Source of the DNA: an uncultured Marinomonas sp.
GTDB taxonomy: Bacteria > Pseudomonadota > Gammaproteobacteria > Pseudomonadales > Marinomonadaceae
Direction of reading: 5' to 3'
Assembly (NCBI GenBank): GCA_938009755.1
Contig: CALLIL010000009.1
Coordinates: 1-64,000 of the forward strand
Length of the DNA stretch: 64,000 nt
Below are positions 27,751 to 38,119 of the stretch, piece after piece; position 1 is the stretch's first letter, and every line of letters starts with the position of its first letter. Made by a program: the position numbers and the translations under genes. Below the pieces are notes generated by a model. The model made no database searches. It was given only the letters and a program-made list of their open reading frames with translations, and was not told the DNA's origin.

Positions 27751-29739
27751 ATGCTAACGATGAACTACCTATCTAAAGGGTTGTTGTGCTTGATGCCTGC
27801 TGTAATGGTTGGTTGTGCAACATCCAATTCGGTTAATACCTCTGCTACACCTCCTCCTGTTGATGTTACTGCCAGTGACCATGATGGCAATGGCCCAGAA
27901 CGCCTTATCGATAACGATTTAAAAACACGTTGGTCTGCCAATGGCGACGGCGCGTGGGTTATGTTTGATTACGGCAAAGTGGTTGAACTAGACGCGGTTA
28001 AAATGGCTTTCCATAAAGGCGACGCGAGGTCGACTCGTTTTGCGCTTGAAGTCAGCAACGACGGCTCGACATGGAAAGAAGTGCTGCCAGAAACGCAGAG
28101 CTCAGGTTTAACCTCTGGCCTTGAGCGTTTTAACCTTGGCTCAGTACAAGCGCGTTATATTAAATACGTTGGTCACGGAAACTCTTCTAATACATGGAAC
28201 AGCGTAACGGAATTTCAAGCGGTAAACTGCCAAGCGCAAAGTTGTCCAACAGATGAACTGAACCCAATGAAGATGACATCTGTTCCTGTGAGCGTGACAG
28301 CAAGCGATCATGATGGAAATGGCCCTGAGCGTTTACTTGATTTAGACACGAACACCCGCTGGTCTGCCAATGGCACGGGTGCATGGGTTGTGTTTGACTA
28401 CGGTAAAGAAGTCGAAGTGAACGCATTGAAAATGTCTTTCCACAAAGGCGATGCACGTTCAACCTCCTTTGTGATTGAATCAAGTAACGATGGCAACTTA
28501 TGGAATACCGTTTTGCCAATGACAACCAGTTCTGGTTTTTCAAAAGGGTTAGAGCGTTTTGAAATTGGTGATACGAAAGCGCGTTACTTCCGCTATGTTG
28601 GTTTTGGTAACTCTTCAAATACATGGAACAGTGTGACGGAATTCCTTGCTGCGAACTGTGATGTGGACGCCTGCCCAGTGAGTGAAACGGTTCCAGAATT
28701 AGAAAAAGCCGCCGTGATTGCGAAAGCAAAAGCGGAAGCGAAAAAGTTAGCTGACGCGAAGAAGAAAAATGTTCGCCAAGGCGACTTTGGTGCCAATGTT
28801 CCTTTAGTTTGTGATGCAAAAGTGTCTGATTGTACGTGTCTTGCAACCAACCCTGATTGCCGTTGGTGGACAGTGCCATTGCCTGTTGTAAAAGCGCCAG
28901 CTCAACTAAAAGCCAATGTGCCGCCAAGTGAAAACTTTGATCTAGGTGGTTGGTATTTGTCTATGCCAACGGACCATTATGTTCGTGGTAAAACAGACAT
29001 TGCAGATGAGCAATATTTGGCTCAAGGCTTTGAACACCCAGACTTTTTCTATACAGCAAAAGATGGTGGGTTAGTAATAAACAGCCCAATCAAAGGGGTT
29101 CGTACGTCTAAGAATACAAAATACGTTCGTACTGAATTACGTGAAATGATGCGTCGCGGCGATGACTCTATTTCTTTGAAAGGTGTGACGAAAAACAACT
29201 GGGTATTCAGCTCAGCACCTGAGGAAGATCGTAAAAATGCCGGTGGCGTTGATGGCGTATTAGAAGCGACGTTGAAAATTGATCACACCACTTCGACAGG
29301 TGAGCCTGAGCAAGTAGGTCGCTTCATTATTGGTCAGATTCACGCCAACGATGACGAACCAATTCGTTTGTACTTCCGTCAATTACCAGGCCACAAAAAA
29401 GGCTCTATCTATTTTGCTCATGAAAATAGAAATGACGGTTCTGATATCATTTTTGACATGATTGGTAGCAGCTCTGGCGCCGCTTCTGATCCAGTGGATG
29501 GTATTGCGATTGGTGAAGTCTTTAGTTACCGAATCGCCGTGAAAGGGAACAACATGACGGTGACCATTTCTCGTGATGGCAAACCTGACGTTGTGCAAGA
29601 AGTGGATATGAGTAACAGTGGTTACGACGCTGGTGGACAGTACATGTACTTTAAAGCGGGCGTATACAACCAGAACCATTCTGGTGATCCAGATGATTAC
29701 GCGCAAGTGACTTTCTATAAGTTAAAAGCGTCTCACTAA
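27751..29739 (+). CDS. Polysaccharide lyase family 7 (alginate lyase) lipoprotein with two F5/8 type C (CBM32-like) modules
   Basis: Lipobox MVGC; two ASDHDGNGPERL...SNTWNSVTEF modules; PL7 signatures RTELREM, IGQIH, YFKAGVYNQ. Confidence 0.93.
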   Translation: MLTMNYLSKGLLCLMPAVMVGCATSNSVNTSATPPPVDVTASDHDGNGPERLIDNDLKTRWSANGDGAWVMFDYGKVVELDAVKMAFHKGDARSTRFALEVSNDGSTWKEVLPETQSSGLTSGLERFNLGSVQARYIKYVGHGNSSNTWNSVTEFQAVNCQAQSCPTDELNPMKMTSVPVSVTASDHDGNGPERLLDLDTNTRWSANGTGAWVVFDYGKEVEVNALKMSFHKGDARSTSFVIESSNDGNLWNTVLPMTTSSGFSKGLERFEIGDTKARYFRYVGFGNSSNTWNSVTEFLAANCDVDACPVSETVPELEKAAVIAKAKAEAKKLADAKKKNVRQGDFGANVPLVCDAKVSDCTCLATNPDCRWWTVPLPVVKAPAQLKANVPPSENFDLGGWYLSMPTDHYVRGKTDIADEQYLAQGFEHPDFFYTAKDGGLVINSPIKGVRTSKNTKYVRTELREMMRRGDDSISLKGVTKNNWVFSSAPEEDRKNAGGVDGVLEATLKIDHTTSTGEPEQVGRFIIGQIHANDDEPIRLYFRQLPGHKKGSIYFAHENRNDGSDIIFDMIGSSSGAASDPVDGIAIGEVFSYRIAVKGNNMTVTISRDGKPDVVQEVDMSNSGYDAGGQYMYFKAGVYNQNHSGDPDDYAQVTFYKLKASH

Positions 29740-29773
29740 ATTCTCGTATTTTTAATCGAGAATAGGTGATCCC

Positions 29774-29825
29774 AAATCTCGGTGCCTTTTCTACTCAAAG
29801 AGTAGAAGAAGCACCGAGATTTTTT
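29774..29825 (+). terminator. Rho-independent terminator
   Basis: AAATCTCGGTGC...GCACCGAGATTTTTT. Confidence 0.85.
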
Positions 29826-29878
29826 ATGGGTGATTGCTCGAAGATGATCACAATAAATGACATGTGCCATGCAAAGGT

Positions 29879-30496
29879 TTACGGGTTTAGTAAGTCTTTT
29901 AATACTCGGCTAGAAGTTGGAACAAGGCTGACTTTTAAATGAAAAGGTGCGAACACTTTATTGATGATTTCTGGCGTGTAATTGCCTTTATTGTTCTCTA
30001 TTTCAGACAAGGTTTTACGGGAAACGCCTGTGAGTTCTGTGTAGGCTTCTTGCCTTAATCCAAGGACTTTTACACGTAATTCGCGTAATGCTGCGCCTTG
30101 AGAAAGGTTGCCGAGCAACATGCGTTTTATCACCTGCTTAATCGCGGCAGACTGCTCTGTTTTTGACATCGGCGCTAAACCTTTTGATACGCGCTGACGG
30201 TCGGCACGTGGCGTTGTTGTGCCTCTTACAGAAGACGCTCTGTTTGTCGTTTTAATGACTGGCGTAGCAGCGGGTACAGGAGAAGGCGCGGCCACCGTTT
30301 CTTGTTTCACCGCTTTTATTTTGTCATTAGAAAGCGGTTTAGGCGTTTGCTTGGACGACTTTTTTTTGTCTTTGGATTGTTTCTTTGCTTCTAGCTTTGC
30401 CTGCTTTTTCTTTTTCACATCGGCTTTCTTGTGCTTCGCTTTATGCTTCTTCAAAGGTTGAGCGCTGTCTAGTTGATCTTTCATTTTCATCTTCAT
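29879..30496 (-). CDS. XRE-type HTH protein with long lysine-rich N-terminal tail
   Basis: C-terminal LRQEAYTELTGVSRKTLSEIENNKGNY; K-rich first ~60 residues; ATG at 30496 with GGAGACGC RBS preferred over 30661. Confidence 0.8.
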   Translation of the reverse strand: MKMKMKDQLDSAQPLKKHKAKHKKADVKKKKQAKLEAKKQSKDKKKSSKQTPKPLSNDKIKAVKQETVAAPSPVPAATPVIKTTNRASSVRGTTTPRADRQRVSKGLAPMSKTEQSAAIKQVIKRMLLGNLSQGAALRELRVKVLGLRQEAYTELTGVSRKTLSEIENNKGNYTPEIINKVFAPFHLKVSLVPTSSRVLKDLLNP

Positions 30497-30701
30497 ATGC
30501 GTCTCCAAGGCTAAATAAAGTTTAGAACATATATTTAGACTAACGTAATAAGATGACAAATAAGTAACAAAAGAAAAGCAGAGGAATGATTGTTTAGAAA
30601 TAAAAAAACCAGGTATGGCGATTGAGATAAGGTGTAGGAATCCGCGTCTTTTATCGTGCACTTATTGGCACAATAAAAGACATGGATAGGTTTATGTAAG
30701 G

Positions 30702-32042
30702 TTAATTTCTTGAGCGTTTCATTTCTCGTAGAGCAATCGTTTGCGCTCTGGAAAGGGCTTCTTCTACTGAAATATTACCTTGTAATGCTTCAGATACTTG
30801 TTGCCCTGCAGCACCTGCAATAGAGACAAACTCTGGAATCGGCACAAATTGAACACCAGAATAAGGCGACGGTGGCAATGTACTCGCATCAGGGTTAGCG
30901 GTTCGCAGCGCTTCTAATTCGGCTTTAGCAAAGTCTCCGGCAACAGACAAAAACGCCTCTTGTTGGTAAGTCGAGGTACGGGTTCCTGTTGGGATGTTTG
31001 CCCAGCCATTCTTGCTCGCAACGAGTTCTATATAACCTTTCGATGTCGCCCAACTAATAAACGTTTTTGCGGCCTCTACGTTCGTCGATTTTTTAGAAAT
31101 TGCCAACGACCACGCCCAAAGCCAATTGGCTCCTGAGGTTGTATATTGATAAGGCGACTGAGCAAAAGCCCATTCGTCAGCAACGCTACTTTGACTGTCA
31201 TCCGTTAAAAAAGAAGCCGCAATCGTCGCATCTATCCACATGCCGCATTTGCCTTCACGGGATAGTTTGAGTATTTCGTTGAAGCTGTTCTTCTCTGATT
31301 CAGGTGGTCCGTAGTTGGTGAGCAGATCAACATAAAAGCTCACGGCCTCTTGCCAAGGTTGGCTGTTGATTTGTGGTGTCCAGGACATATTAAACCATTG
31401 TCCGCCAAAGCTATTGGCGATGGTTGATACCAATGCCATGTTGTCGCCCCAACCAGGCTTACCGCGTAAGCAAATGCCATAAACGCCATTATCTGGGTCG
31501 TGAATACGCTTCGCTGCGTCGTAAACACTGTTCCAATCTGGTCGACCGCTAAGCGTAATATTCGCTTTTTCAAACAAATCTTTTCGATACATCAGCATGG
31601 AACTTTCACCATAAAAAGGCGCAGCGTATAAATTACCATTGTAAGAGAGACCTTCTCGAACCGATGGCAGTAAATCATTGATATCGTAAGAGGCATTGAA
31701 GTTGAGAGGTTGCAGCCAATCACGCTCCGCCCAAATAGGTGCTTCATACATACCAATGGTCAATACATCATAACGACCGCCTCCAGAAGCAATATCTGCA
31801 ATGGCGCGCATGCGTAAGCTCCCTTCGTTATACACGTTCCATTTTAAGGTAATGTCTGGGTTGGCCTTTTCAAACTCAGCCGTTAGCTTTTGCATTTCGA
31901 TCATATGGCCGTTGTTTACTGTGGCGATGTTCAGTTCGACGGCTGAAGCGAGAGGTGAAACCATTACGCCAGAGGCAAGTAATGATACCGATGTAGCCAA
32001 AGTGCGTATGCTTAGAGCGTTTTTTATAGAAAAATTTAACAT
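30702..32042 (-). CDS. Extracellular solute-binding protein, sugar/polyol ABC type
   Basis: SBP family 1: YDVLTIGMYEAPIWAERDWLQPL, APFYGESSMLMYRKDLF; no permease or ATPase adjacent. Confidence 0.88.
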   Translation of the reverse strand: MLNFSIKNALSIRTLATSVSLLASGVMVSPLASAVELNIATVNNGHMIEMQKLTAEFEKANPDITLKWNVYNEGSLRMRAIADIASGGGRYDVLTIGMYEAPIWAERDWLQPLNFNASYDINDLLPSVREGLSYNGNLYAAPFYGESSMLMYRKDLFEKANITLSGRPDWNSVYDAAKRIHDPDNGVYGICLRGKPGWGDNMALVSTIANSFGGQWFNMSWTPQINSQPWQEAVSFYVDLLTNYGPPESEKNSFNEILKLSREGKCGMWIDATIAASFLTDDSQSSVADEWAFAQSPYQYTTSGANWLWAWSLAISKKSTNVEAAKTFISWATSKGYIELVASKNGWANIPTGTRTSTYQQEAFLSVAGDFAKAELEALRTANPDASTLPPSPYSGVQFVPIPEFVSIAGAAGQQVSEALQGNISVEEALSRAQTIALREMKRSRN

Positions 32043-32048
32043 GGTCAA

Positions 32049-34073
32049 TTACACCTCATCCAAGATGAATTTGGAGACATTTTGTTGCAAAGAGTGAGCA
32101 ACATCGACTTGTGAGACGGCCACGTTTTTAGCCGACTCGGCTGTGGTGTTGGTCTCATCAGCAAGATTAGATATTTTGGTGATGTTGTTTTCTAGTTCTA
32201 GCGCTGTCTGTGCTTGCTCTTCCGCCGCGGTCGCGATTAAGTAAGAAAGCTCGCGTATATCATTCATTTTGCTTTCGAATTGAACGATGGTTTCATCAGA
32301 GATTCTGGCTTGTTCTAAGCTTTCAGCCACTTTTATTTCACTTTGCTTTATGACATCCACTGCAATTTTAGAGTCGGTCATCATTGAGGTGATTTTGTCT
32401 TGAATTTCTTGGGTGGATTCTTGTGTTCTGGTTGCGAGAGAGCGAACTTCATCGGCCACAACGGCAAAGCCTCGGCCTTGCTCTCCAGCCCTCGCGGCTT
32501 CAATCGCCGCGTTTAAAGCGAGTAGGTTCGTTTGATCTGCAATTTCAGTAATGGTGTCGATGACACCTTCAATACTGGTAACGGCACTGTCTAACTGCTG
32601 GATCACTTGAATGGCTTGGCTGGTTTGCTGTGATATCTGTTCAATACTATTAAAGCTTGATTGCACATAGCCTCTGCTTTCCTTAGACAGTTCTGCGGCA
32701 GACAACACTTGAGTGTGTGTTTGCTCTGTATGTTGTGCTACTTCGTTGGCGGTGGAGCTCATTTCCACCAATGCAGTAGATACCATATCGATCTCGTCTT
32801 TTTGCTTTTGGACAATGCTGAGAGTGTTTTGAGAGCTATTTACAACACTTTGTACGGATTCTTCAACAATGTGAGCGGATTTATCAATGCTGCTTACCGT
32901 TTGTCTTAAACCATCCACGACATTAACCATGTAATTATTTAGCTGACCAAATTCATCTTTACGATGAGTTGGAGTAATGCGTTTAAGATGACCTTTCGAT
33001 AACGCATTAAGTTGAGACATTAGAGTCTGAATGGATTTTTTCAAATACCGGCTAATCCAAGTAGATAGCAGTGCAACGGCGAGTAGGATAAATATTGCTA
33101 AGCCGATGTTGATCGTATTTTGCTGCACAGCGTCTTGGCTAATGGTATTGGCCAGTTCGTTGTTAATCCTAAATGCTGTCTCTAGCAAACCATACGTTGC
33201 CTCTTCTGCAGAGGCGATTCTTTCCTCTAACATATTGGCATCAAGCATAGAGAGACTGGCCAATTCCAACTTTTTTCTTTGTATTTCCAATAGACCATTT
33301 TCCCCTTCAACGGCATCTAGAATCGACAGCGTTAAGAGAGATAATTCAGAAACAAAGTTTTGAAAGTTGGTGTCAGTAGAGGAAAAAATGAGAGAAGGAA
33401 GTAGGTTCGAATGAGCGTTTTGCCATTGAATAAAGTTGTCTCTATTTCGTTGTAAGCTGGCTATGTCGTTTGTATTAACCAGTTGCTCAATAACTAGCAT
33501 GCCTGACGTGACAGAAGCATTGGTTTGATTGACGATAGAAATAACACTTTCCCGTTCTATCTCGAGCAATATATTACTTAGTAGTGGGGCGACTTCATCT
33601 CTTAATGTATTTAACTTTTTTGAAATGCTTTCGGCTTGAAGAAACAATGCAATATATTGCTTTTTTTGCTCGACTAATTTTTCCGAGTACTCAAACATCT
33701 GTTTGATTGCAATATTTAAGCGCTCTAAGTCGGGCGTGATTTCTTGACTAACTTGCTGATCTATAGAGGTTGTCGTTAACGTTTTAAGCGAGTTTGAAAT
33801 AAGTTTGTTGTTTTCGGTTACTGTACTCAATCGAGGAGTGAATACTTCCATATTGTCCGACTGAAGTAGTTCTAACATCAAAAGTTCAGCTCTTTGAACA
33901 TGGAGGTTTAGGTCAGAGGAAAATTTTACCACAGGAGTGGAGGATTTATTGATAATGCTTAGTCCATTAATTACCTTACTACGGCTTTCATAACCGAGCC
34001 AAGAAGAGCCAAGAAACAGAATACCAATGCAGGAGAAGCAAAGGATAATTTTAGTCGAAAGTTTAAAGTCCAT
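32049..34073 (-). CDS. Methyl-accepting chemotaxis protein
   Basis: Two TMs, HAMP, hairpin [38 protein letters not shown]. Confidence 0.95.
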   Translation of the reverse strand: MDFKLSTKIILCFSCIGILFLGSSWLGYESRSKVINGLSIINKSSTPVVKFSSDLNLHVQRAELLMLELLQSDNMEVFTPRLSTVTENNKLISNSLKTLTTTSIDQQVSQEITPDLERLNIAIKQMFEYSEKLVEQKKQYIALFLQAESISKKLNTLRDEVAPLLSNILLEIERESVISIVNQTNASVTSGMLVIEQLVNTNDIASLQRNRDNFIQWQNAHSNLLPSLIFSSTDTNFQNFVSELSLLTLSILDAVEGENGLLEIQRKKLELASLSMLDANMLEERIASAEEATYGLLETAFRINNELANTISQDAVQQNTINIGLAIFILLAVALLSTWISRYLKKSIQTLMSQLNALSKGHLKRITPTHRKDEFGQLNNYMVNVVDGLRQTVSSIDKSAHIVEESVQSVVNSSQNTLSIVQKQKDEIDMVSTALVEMSSTANEVAQHTEQTHTQVLSAAELSKESRGYVQSSFNSIEQISQQTSQAIQVIQQLDSAVTSIEGVIDTITEIADQTNLLALNAAIEAARAGEQGRGFAVVADEVRSLATRTQESTQEIQDKITSMMTDSKIAVDVIKQSEIKVAESLEQARISDETIVQFESKMNDIRELSYLIATAAEEQAQTALELENNITKISNLADETNTTAESAKNVAVSQVDVAHSLQQNVSKFILDEV

Positions 34074-34231
34074 ATATCACCATTTTATTGAGTAATGGGA
34101 AAGCAAGAGCATAAGCCATTTACGCTTTCATTATATTAAACTTCGGTTTTTACTCACACAATAAATATAATCAATATTAGAAAAATTGAATAAGATAATA
34201 TCGATTTTTTGCAAAAATGTATCTATGCGGT

Positions 34232-35617
34232 TTAGTTTTGCATTTTTTCTTTAGGCTGGCTTTTTTTAGGCTGGTAATGACTTAAGCATTTTTTCAAGGT
34301 TTTACTAAACGCGCGTACTTTGATCACTTCATCAAACAAGACGGTTCCGAAAACCACAAAGAGTGGGGCGTCCAGATAAATTAATAAAGCGCACAAAGGC
34401 AGTGTGATTACCCATTGAGAAATAATATTAACTCGTACGATCATATAACTTTCACCCATGGCGCGTATCATGTGCCCACAAAACATATTATTGGTTCTGA
34501 ATAAGGGCAGAATGATGTAAATAGGCGCGATAATCGCTAAAGCAGACAAGGTTTCGTCGGATAAGTTTGGGTAGAAAAACGAAAAAGACAGGCTTAATAA
34601 GACAAAGCCCAGTGCGATAAAAACCGCAATAATACGCGTCACAATGAAGGATTGAGCGACAAAAGGTCGAATACTCTCGAAGTCTTTTTTTCCTAAATAT
34701 TGGCTCACCATAATAGTACTGGCTTGCGCCCATGTATTGGCGAACATGGACAAAATTTTGATCCAAGGTAACACCAAGGTAATGGCCGCATAAGCAGGTA
34801 CAGGCAGCTGAGCAAACAGCACTTGAAACAAAAGTAACCCAGTTAACAGCACAATAAAGTTCGCTACAATCGGCACCACTTCTTGGATATGCGCGATGAT
34901 TGACGCTCGGCTGATAACACTGAATCCTGCTACATAACCTTGTTTCTTTTCTTGATAAAGTCGATAGGAAAGATAGCAAAAGCGCACCGCAATGGCGATT
35001 ACACTGCCCAATGCGGCTCCTGTTAAACCCAATGCAGGCGCGCCCCATAAACCATGAATCAGAATGACACTGCAGGCTATATTGAGGGGAACTTCAATCA
35101 TAAAACCGTAGAGTGGAATTCGAGTCTTTTTGTTGGCATTAAAGTACACCACCATAACCTGCGATGCAGAGGCAAAAATCAATAAAAATAACGAAACATG
35201 AATGTAGTTAAGTGCTTGCTCTGCAACGGTTCCGTTGTCTGTAATTGCTTTGACAATCGGTTCTGCCGCGAACAATAAGAAGAGCAATGACATGCTCGAA
35301 AAACCAAGGTTTGCGACCCAGCCAGACGCCATTTCTAAGCCTACTTTACGTTTATCTCCCGCACCGACTGCCCGCGAAAGCACCAATTGAGTTCCGTTCG
35401 ATATGGCAAACTGAATACCGATAAAGAAGGCCACAATGGCGCCAGCAATCCCAAAGGCAGCAATAGGTAATTCCCCTAATGAGGCAATCAGTAAAAGGTC
35501 AATAATGGTGACAGATTGCATCAGCATGGCGTTGCAGGTCATTGGCCACGCAAGCGAGGCATTTTGCAGCAAGGTTGCTCTCGAGAAATTGCCAAATAGC
35601 GCGTCTGATATTTTCAT
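34232..35617 (-). CDS. MATE family efflux transporter
   Basis: SNGTQLVLSRAVGAG; paralog of 14807-16177. Confidence 0.9.
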   Translation of the reverse strand: MKISDALFGNFSRATLLQNASLAWPMTCNAMLMQSVTIIDLLLIASLGELPIAAFGIAGAIVAFFIGIQFAISNGTQLVLSRAVGAGDKRKVGLEMASGWVANLGFSSMSLLFLLFAAEPIVKAITDNGTVAEQALNYIHVSLFLLIFASASQVMVVYFNANKKTRIPLYGFMIEVPLNIACSVILIHGLWGAPALGLTGAALGSVIAIAVRFCYLSYRLYQEKKQGYVAGFSVISRASIIAHIQEVVPIVANFIVLLTGLLLFQVLFAQLPVPAYAAITLVLPWIKILSMFANTWAQASTIMVSQYLGKKDFESIRPFVAQSFIVTRIIAVFIALGFVLLSLSFSFFYPNLSDETLSALAIIAPIYIILPLFRTNNMFCGHMIRAMGESYMIVRVNIISQWVITLPLCALLIYLDAPLFVVFGTVLFDEVIKVRAFSKTLKKCLSHYQPKKSQPKEKMQN

Positions 35618-35683
35618 TATTATTCCAGTACTCCATTACTTGCAGAGTGTTCAGTAAACGACACAGAAATGAATTGGCTTACA

Positions 35684-35705
35684 AAATACAGTTTTAGTTG
35701 TATTT
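35684..35705. promoter_or_regulatory. 22-bp palindromic motif copy 1: AAATACAGTTTTAGTTGTATTT
   Basis: Arms ACAAAATACA/TGTATTTTGT, 8-nt spacer; ~67 bp upstream of the MATE start. Confidence 0.6.
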
Positions 35706-35920
35706 TGTTGTTAAGGCATTGCATTGGATGATTTCGATAGGAGGAAAGCGATAGAAACAGCACAATCGAAAGGTTTTTTTGTATGTACATTAATATCTTA
35801 AAACGCCTTACAGATTATTCCACAGTAAGCGGTTCTGTCAATTCGGAAGCGGTTTAAACACTCAATCAGTAGAAAAAAACCAAACGAACAAAAAAGACAA
35901 AAAGATTGAGCGAGACCAAT

Positions 35921-35942
35921 AAATACAACTTTAATTGTATTT
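35921..35942. promoter_or_regulatory. 22-bp palindromic motif copy 2: AAATACAACTTTAATTGTATTT
   Basis: 19/22 identical to copy 1, same 8-nt spacer; extended 12-nt arms CAATAAATACAA/TTGTATTTATTG at 35917-35946, followed by T-run. Confidence 0.6.
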
Positions 35943-36132
35943 ATTGTTTTTAATGCAAAAATCACAGTAAGGCAGAAAACGTAAAAGCCTCTTAATATCT
36001 ATAACAGTATAAGAAATAGCCTTTTGTAGGTAAGATATACTGAACGGTATAAAGCTTTGTATTTGCAGGTTTTAAGCTTTTGATAAGCAATAACGGCGAA
36101 TAATATTGAATGTAGATTAAAGGATATCTGTG

Positions 36133-36441
36133 ATGAAAACGTATGTGATTTCAGAGGTTCAATACCTTGATAGATCGCCAAAAGAAGTACATTACTTAAA
36201 AGTAAATGAAACAGAAACAGGTTATTCGTTTACCGCAGGTGAAGTGATCGGCCAAGGTTTTGGGGCTGGCGGAGGCGAAGGGACATTTGATATTGAATCG
36301 CTTCAAGCCATGAAAATGTACAAACAGTTTCTTATCGACATTGACTGCCCGTGGTTAGACGATATTTTGAGAGATTCAAACACCAGTGATCAAGAAAAAT
36401 ACATGGATATCATTAAGCGTACTAACAACGAAAGTTGTTAA
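36133..36441 (+). CDS. Hypothetical protein
   Basis: Intact ORF from ATG 36133 with a downstream terminator; no recognised family. Confidence 0.6.
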   Translation: MKTYVISEVQYLDRSPKEVHYLKVNETETGYSFTAGEVIGQGFGAGGGEGTFDIESLQAMKMYKQFLIDIDCPWLDDILRDSNTSDQEKYMDIIKRTNNESC

Positions 36442-36477
36442 CCCCTAGTGAATATTTGATAGTTCAGAAGCGCGATA

Positions 36478-36516
36478 TAAAAAAGCGCTGCGATGAATTA
36501 ACCGCAGCGCTTTTAT
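36478..36516. terminator. Bidirectional Rho-independent terminator
   Basis: AAAAAAGCGCTGCGATGAATTAACCGCAGCGCTTTTA. Confidence 0.85.
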
Positions 36517-36527
36517 TTGAGATGACG

Positions 36528-37838
36528 TTATTTCTTCGCCATGACTTTATGGATTCGAGTGCGATCAACAGGGCGAATTTTTCCTCCAAAGAAAAACACA
36601 GCGGCCATGCCTAATGGAACGAAAACACCGATCATAATGAAGATTGGAGTGTAAGACACCTCGGCGATTTTTGGCACAATGAAGTTCAGCAAAATGACAG
36701 AAAATACTCCCACCATGCCGCCCATTCCTGCTAAAGAACCGACAGATTTACCGTCGAAGAAATCCCCTGGCAATGTTTGGATATTACCAATCGCAAACTG
36801 GAAGCCAAATAACACACAAAACACAATTGCCATGAAAGAATACTCATTGTGTTGGAAAGCCACAGAGCTGATTAAACCAATGAGCATAATCGCAGAACCG
36901 ATTGCGACAGTGGCTTTGCGACCTTTGCCAATGGAATTCGTGCGTTCAATGATTTTGCCAGACACAATACCGCCAACGATAGAGCCAATGGCCGCGCCAA
37001 CGTATGGAAACCAAAGGAACATGCCAAGTTCATGCACATCAAAGCCGTAGACTTCAGCCAAATACAAAGGCATCCAACCCACAAAGAACCACCAAATTGG
37101 CTCTAAGAAAAAACGACCTGCCAAGATTGCCCATGTTTCCTTAATGCGTAAAAGCTGTCCCCAACTTAAACCGTGATCATCGGCATCGTCTGAGCTTTCG
37201 GTTTCTGCAGGTTGGCCTGACATAATATAGTCACGTTCTTCTTCTGTGACCCAAGGGTGAGATTTTGGTCCCGCTTTATTGATTAACCACCAAGGAATAA
37301 TCCAAACGAGCGCCAAGGAACCGACAATCATGAACGTGACGCGCCATCCGAATGCCGCAAATAGCACCGCAATCAAAGGCGGCGCAATAACAGAACCAAT
37401 AGACGCGCCCGCATTAAACAAGCCTTGGGCAATCGCACGCTCCTTGACTGGAAACCATTCTGCATTACTTTTAACGGCGCCGGGCCAATTGGCTGCCTCA
37501 GACGTACCTAATAGAATGCGGACCAAGGCCAAAGACATAAAGCCTCGCGCTGCAGAATGGAAGAAGGTCGCCAAGCCCCACACGCCAATCGCAATTACAT
37601 AACCAATGCGTGTGCCGATTTTGTCGAACAACTTGCCGGACAACAACTGACCCAACGCATACGCCACCATAAACACATTCAGCAGTAAACCGTAATCGCT
37701 TTTGTCTAAGCCCAAATCCGCAGCAATGCCGTTCTCGCCTGGCCACATAATAGACAGTGCAGAACGGTCAATGTAGTTAATCACCGTTGCCAAAAAAATG
37801 AGGGCGATGATCGCCCATCTAAAACCTTTTATTTTCAT
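36528..37838 (-). CDS. MFS transporter, ACS family (hexuronate/galactonate type)
   Basis: VINYIDRSALSIMWP; LGTSEAANWPGAVKSNAEWFPVKERAIAQGLFNAG. Confidence 0.88.
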   Translation of the reverse strand: MKIKGFRWAIIALIFLATVINYIDRSALSIMWPGENGIAADLGLDKSDYGLLLNVFMVAYALGQLLSGKLFDKIGTRIGYVIAIGVWGLATFFHSAARGFMSLALVRILLGTSEAANWPGAVKSNAEWFPVKERAIAQGLFNAGASIGSVIAPPLIAVLFAAFGWRVTFMIVGSLALVWIIPWWLINKAGPKSHPWVTEEERDYIMSGQPAETESSDDADDHGLSWGQLLRIKETWAILAGRFFLEPIWWFFVGWMPLYLAEVYGFDVHELGMFLWFPYVGAAIGSIVGGIVSGKIIERTNSIGKGRKATVAIGSAIMLIGLISSVAFQHNEYSFMAIVFCVLFGFQFAIGNIQTLPGDFFDGKSVGSLAGMGGMVGVFSVILLNFIVPKIAEVSYTPIFIMIGVFVPLGMAAVFFFGGKIRPVDRTRIHKVMAKK

Positions 37839-38119
37839 TATTATCCATCCTTTTGATATAAAACATCGCTAGACAGGCAGAGCTAAGCTCCAGCTATCTA
37901 TTCAGAATATTTATACAACAAAAGGTTGAGAGACTTTCGCCAGAGTTCGGGTTTCTTGACGCAAGACAAGATAATAAATAGAGCAGTGGTTAAGGCATCA
38001 GGATTGGCACATTTTTTCTTTAAAAAACGCTTGAGTCTTGTAAACCATGCCTCATGAAGAGAGACGCCACAGCGCTGTCATGATGCATGGTTTGGGGAGA
38101 GTGATGGGTGAACATTGCA

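Noticed and set aside
28187-28927. 246-aa minus-strand ORF opposite the PL7 lyase gene
   Set aside because: Antisense shadow of a strong coding gene; composition has no domain character (Leu/Ser/His/Gln-rich).
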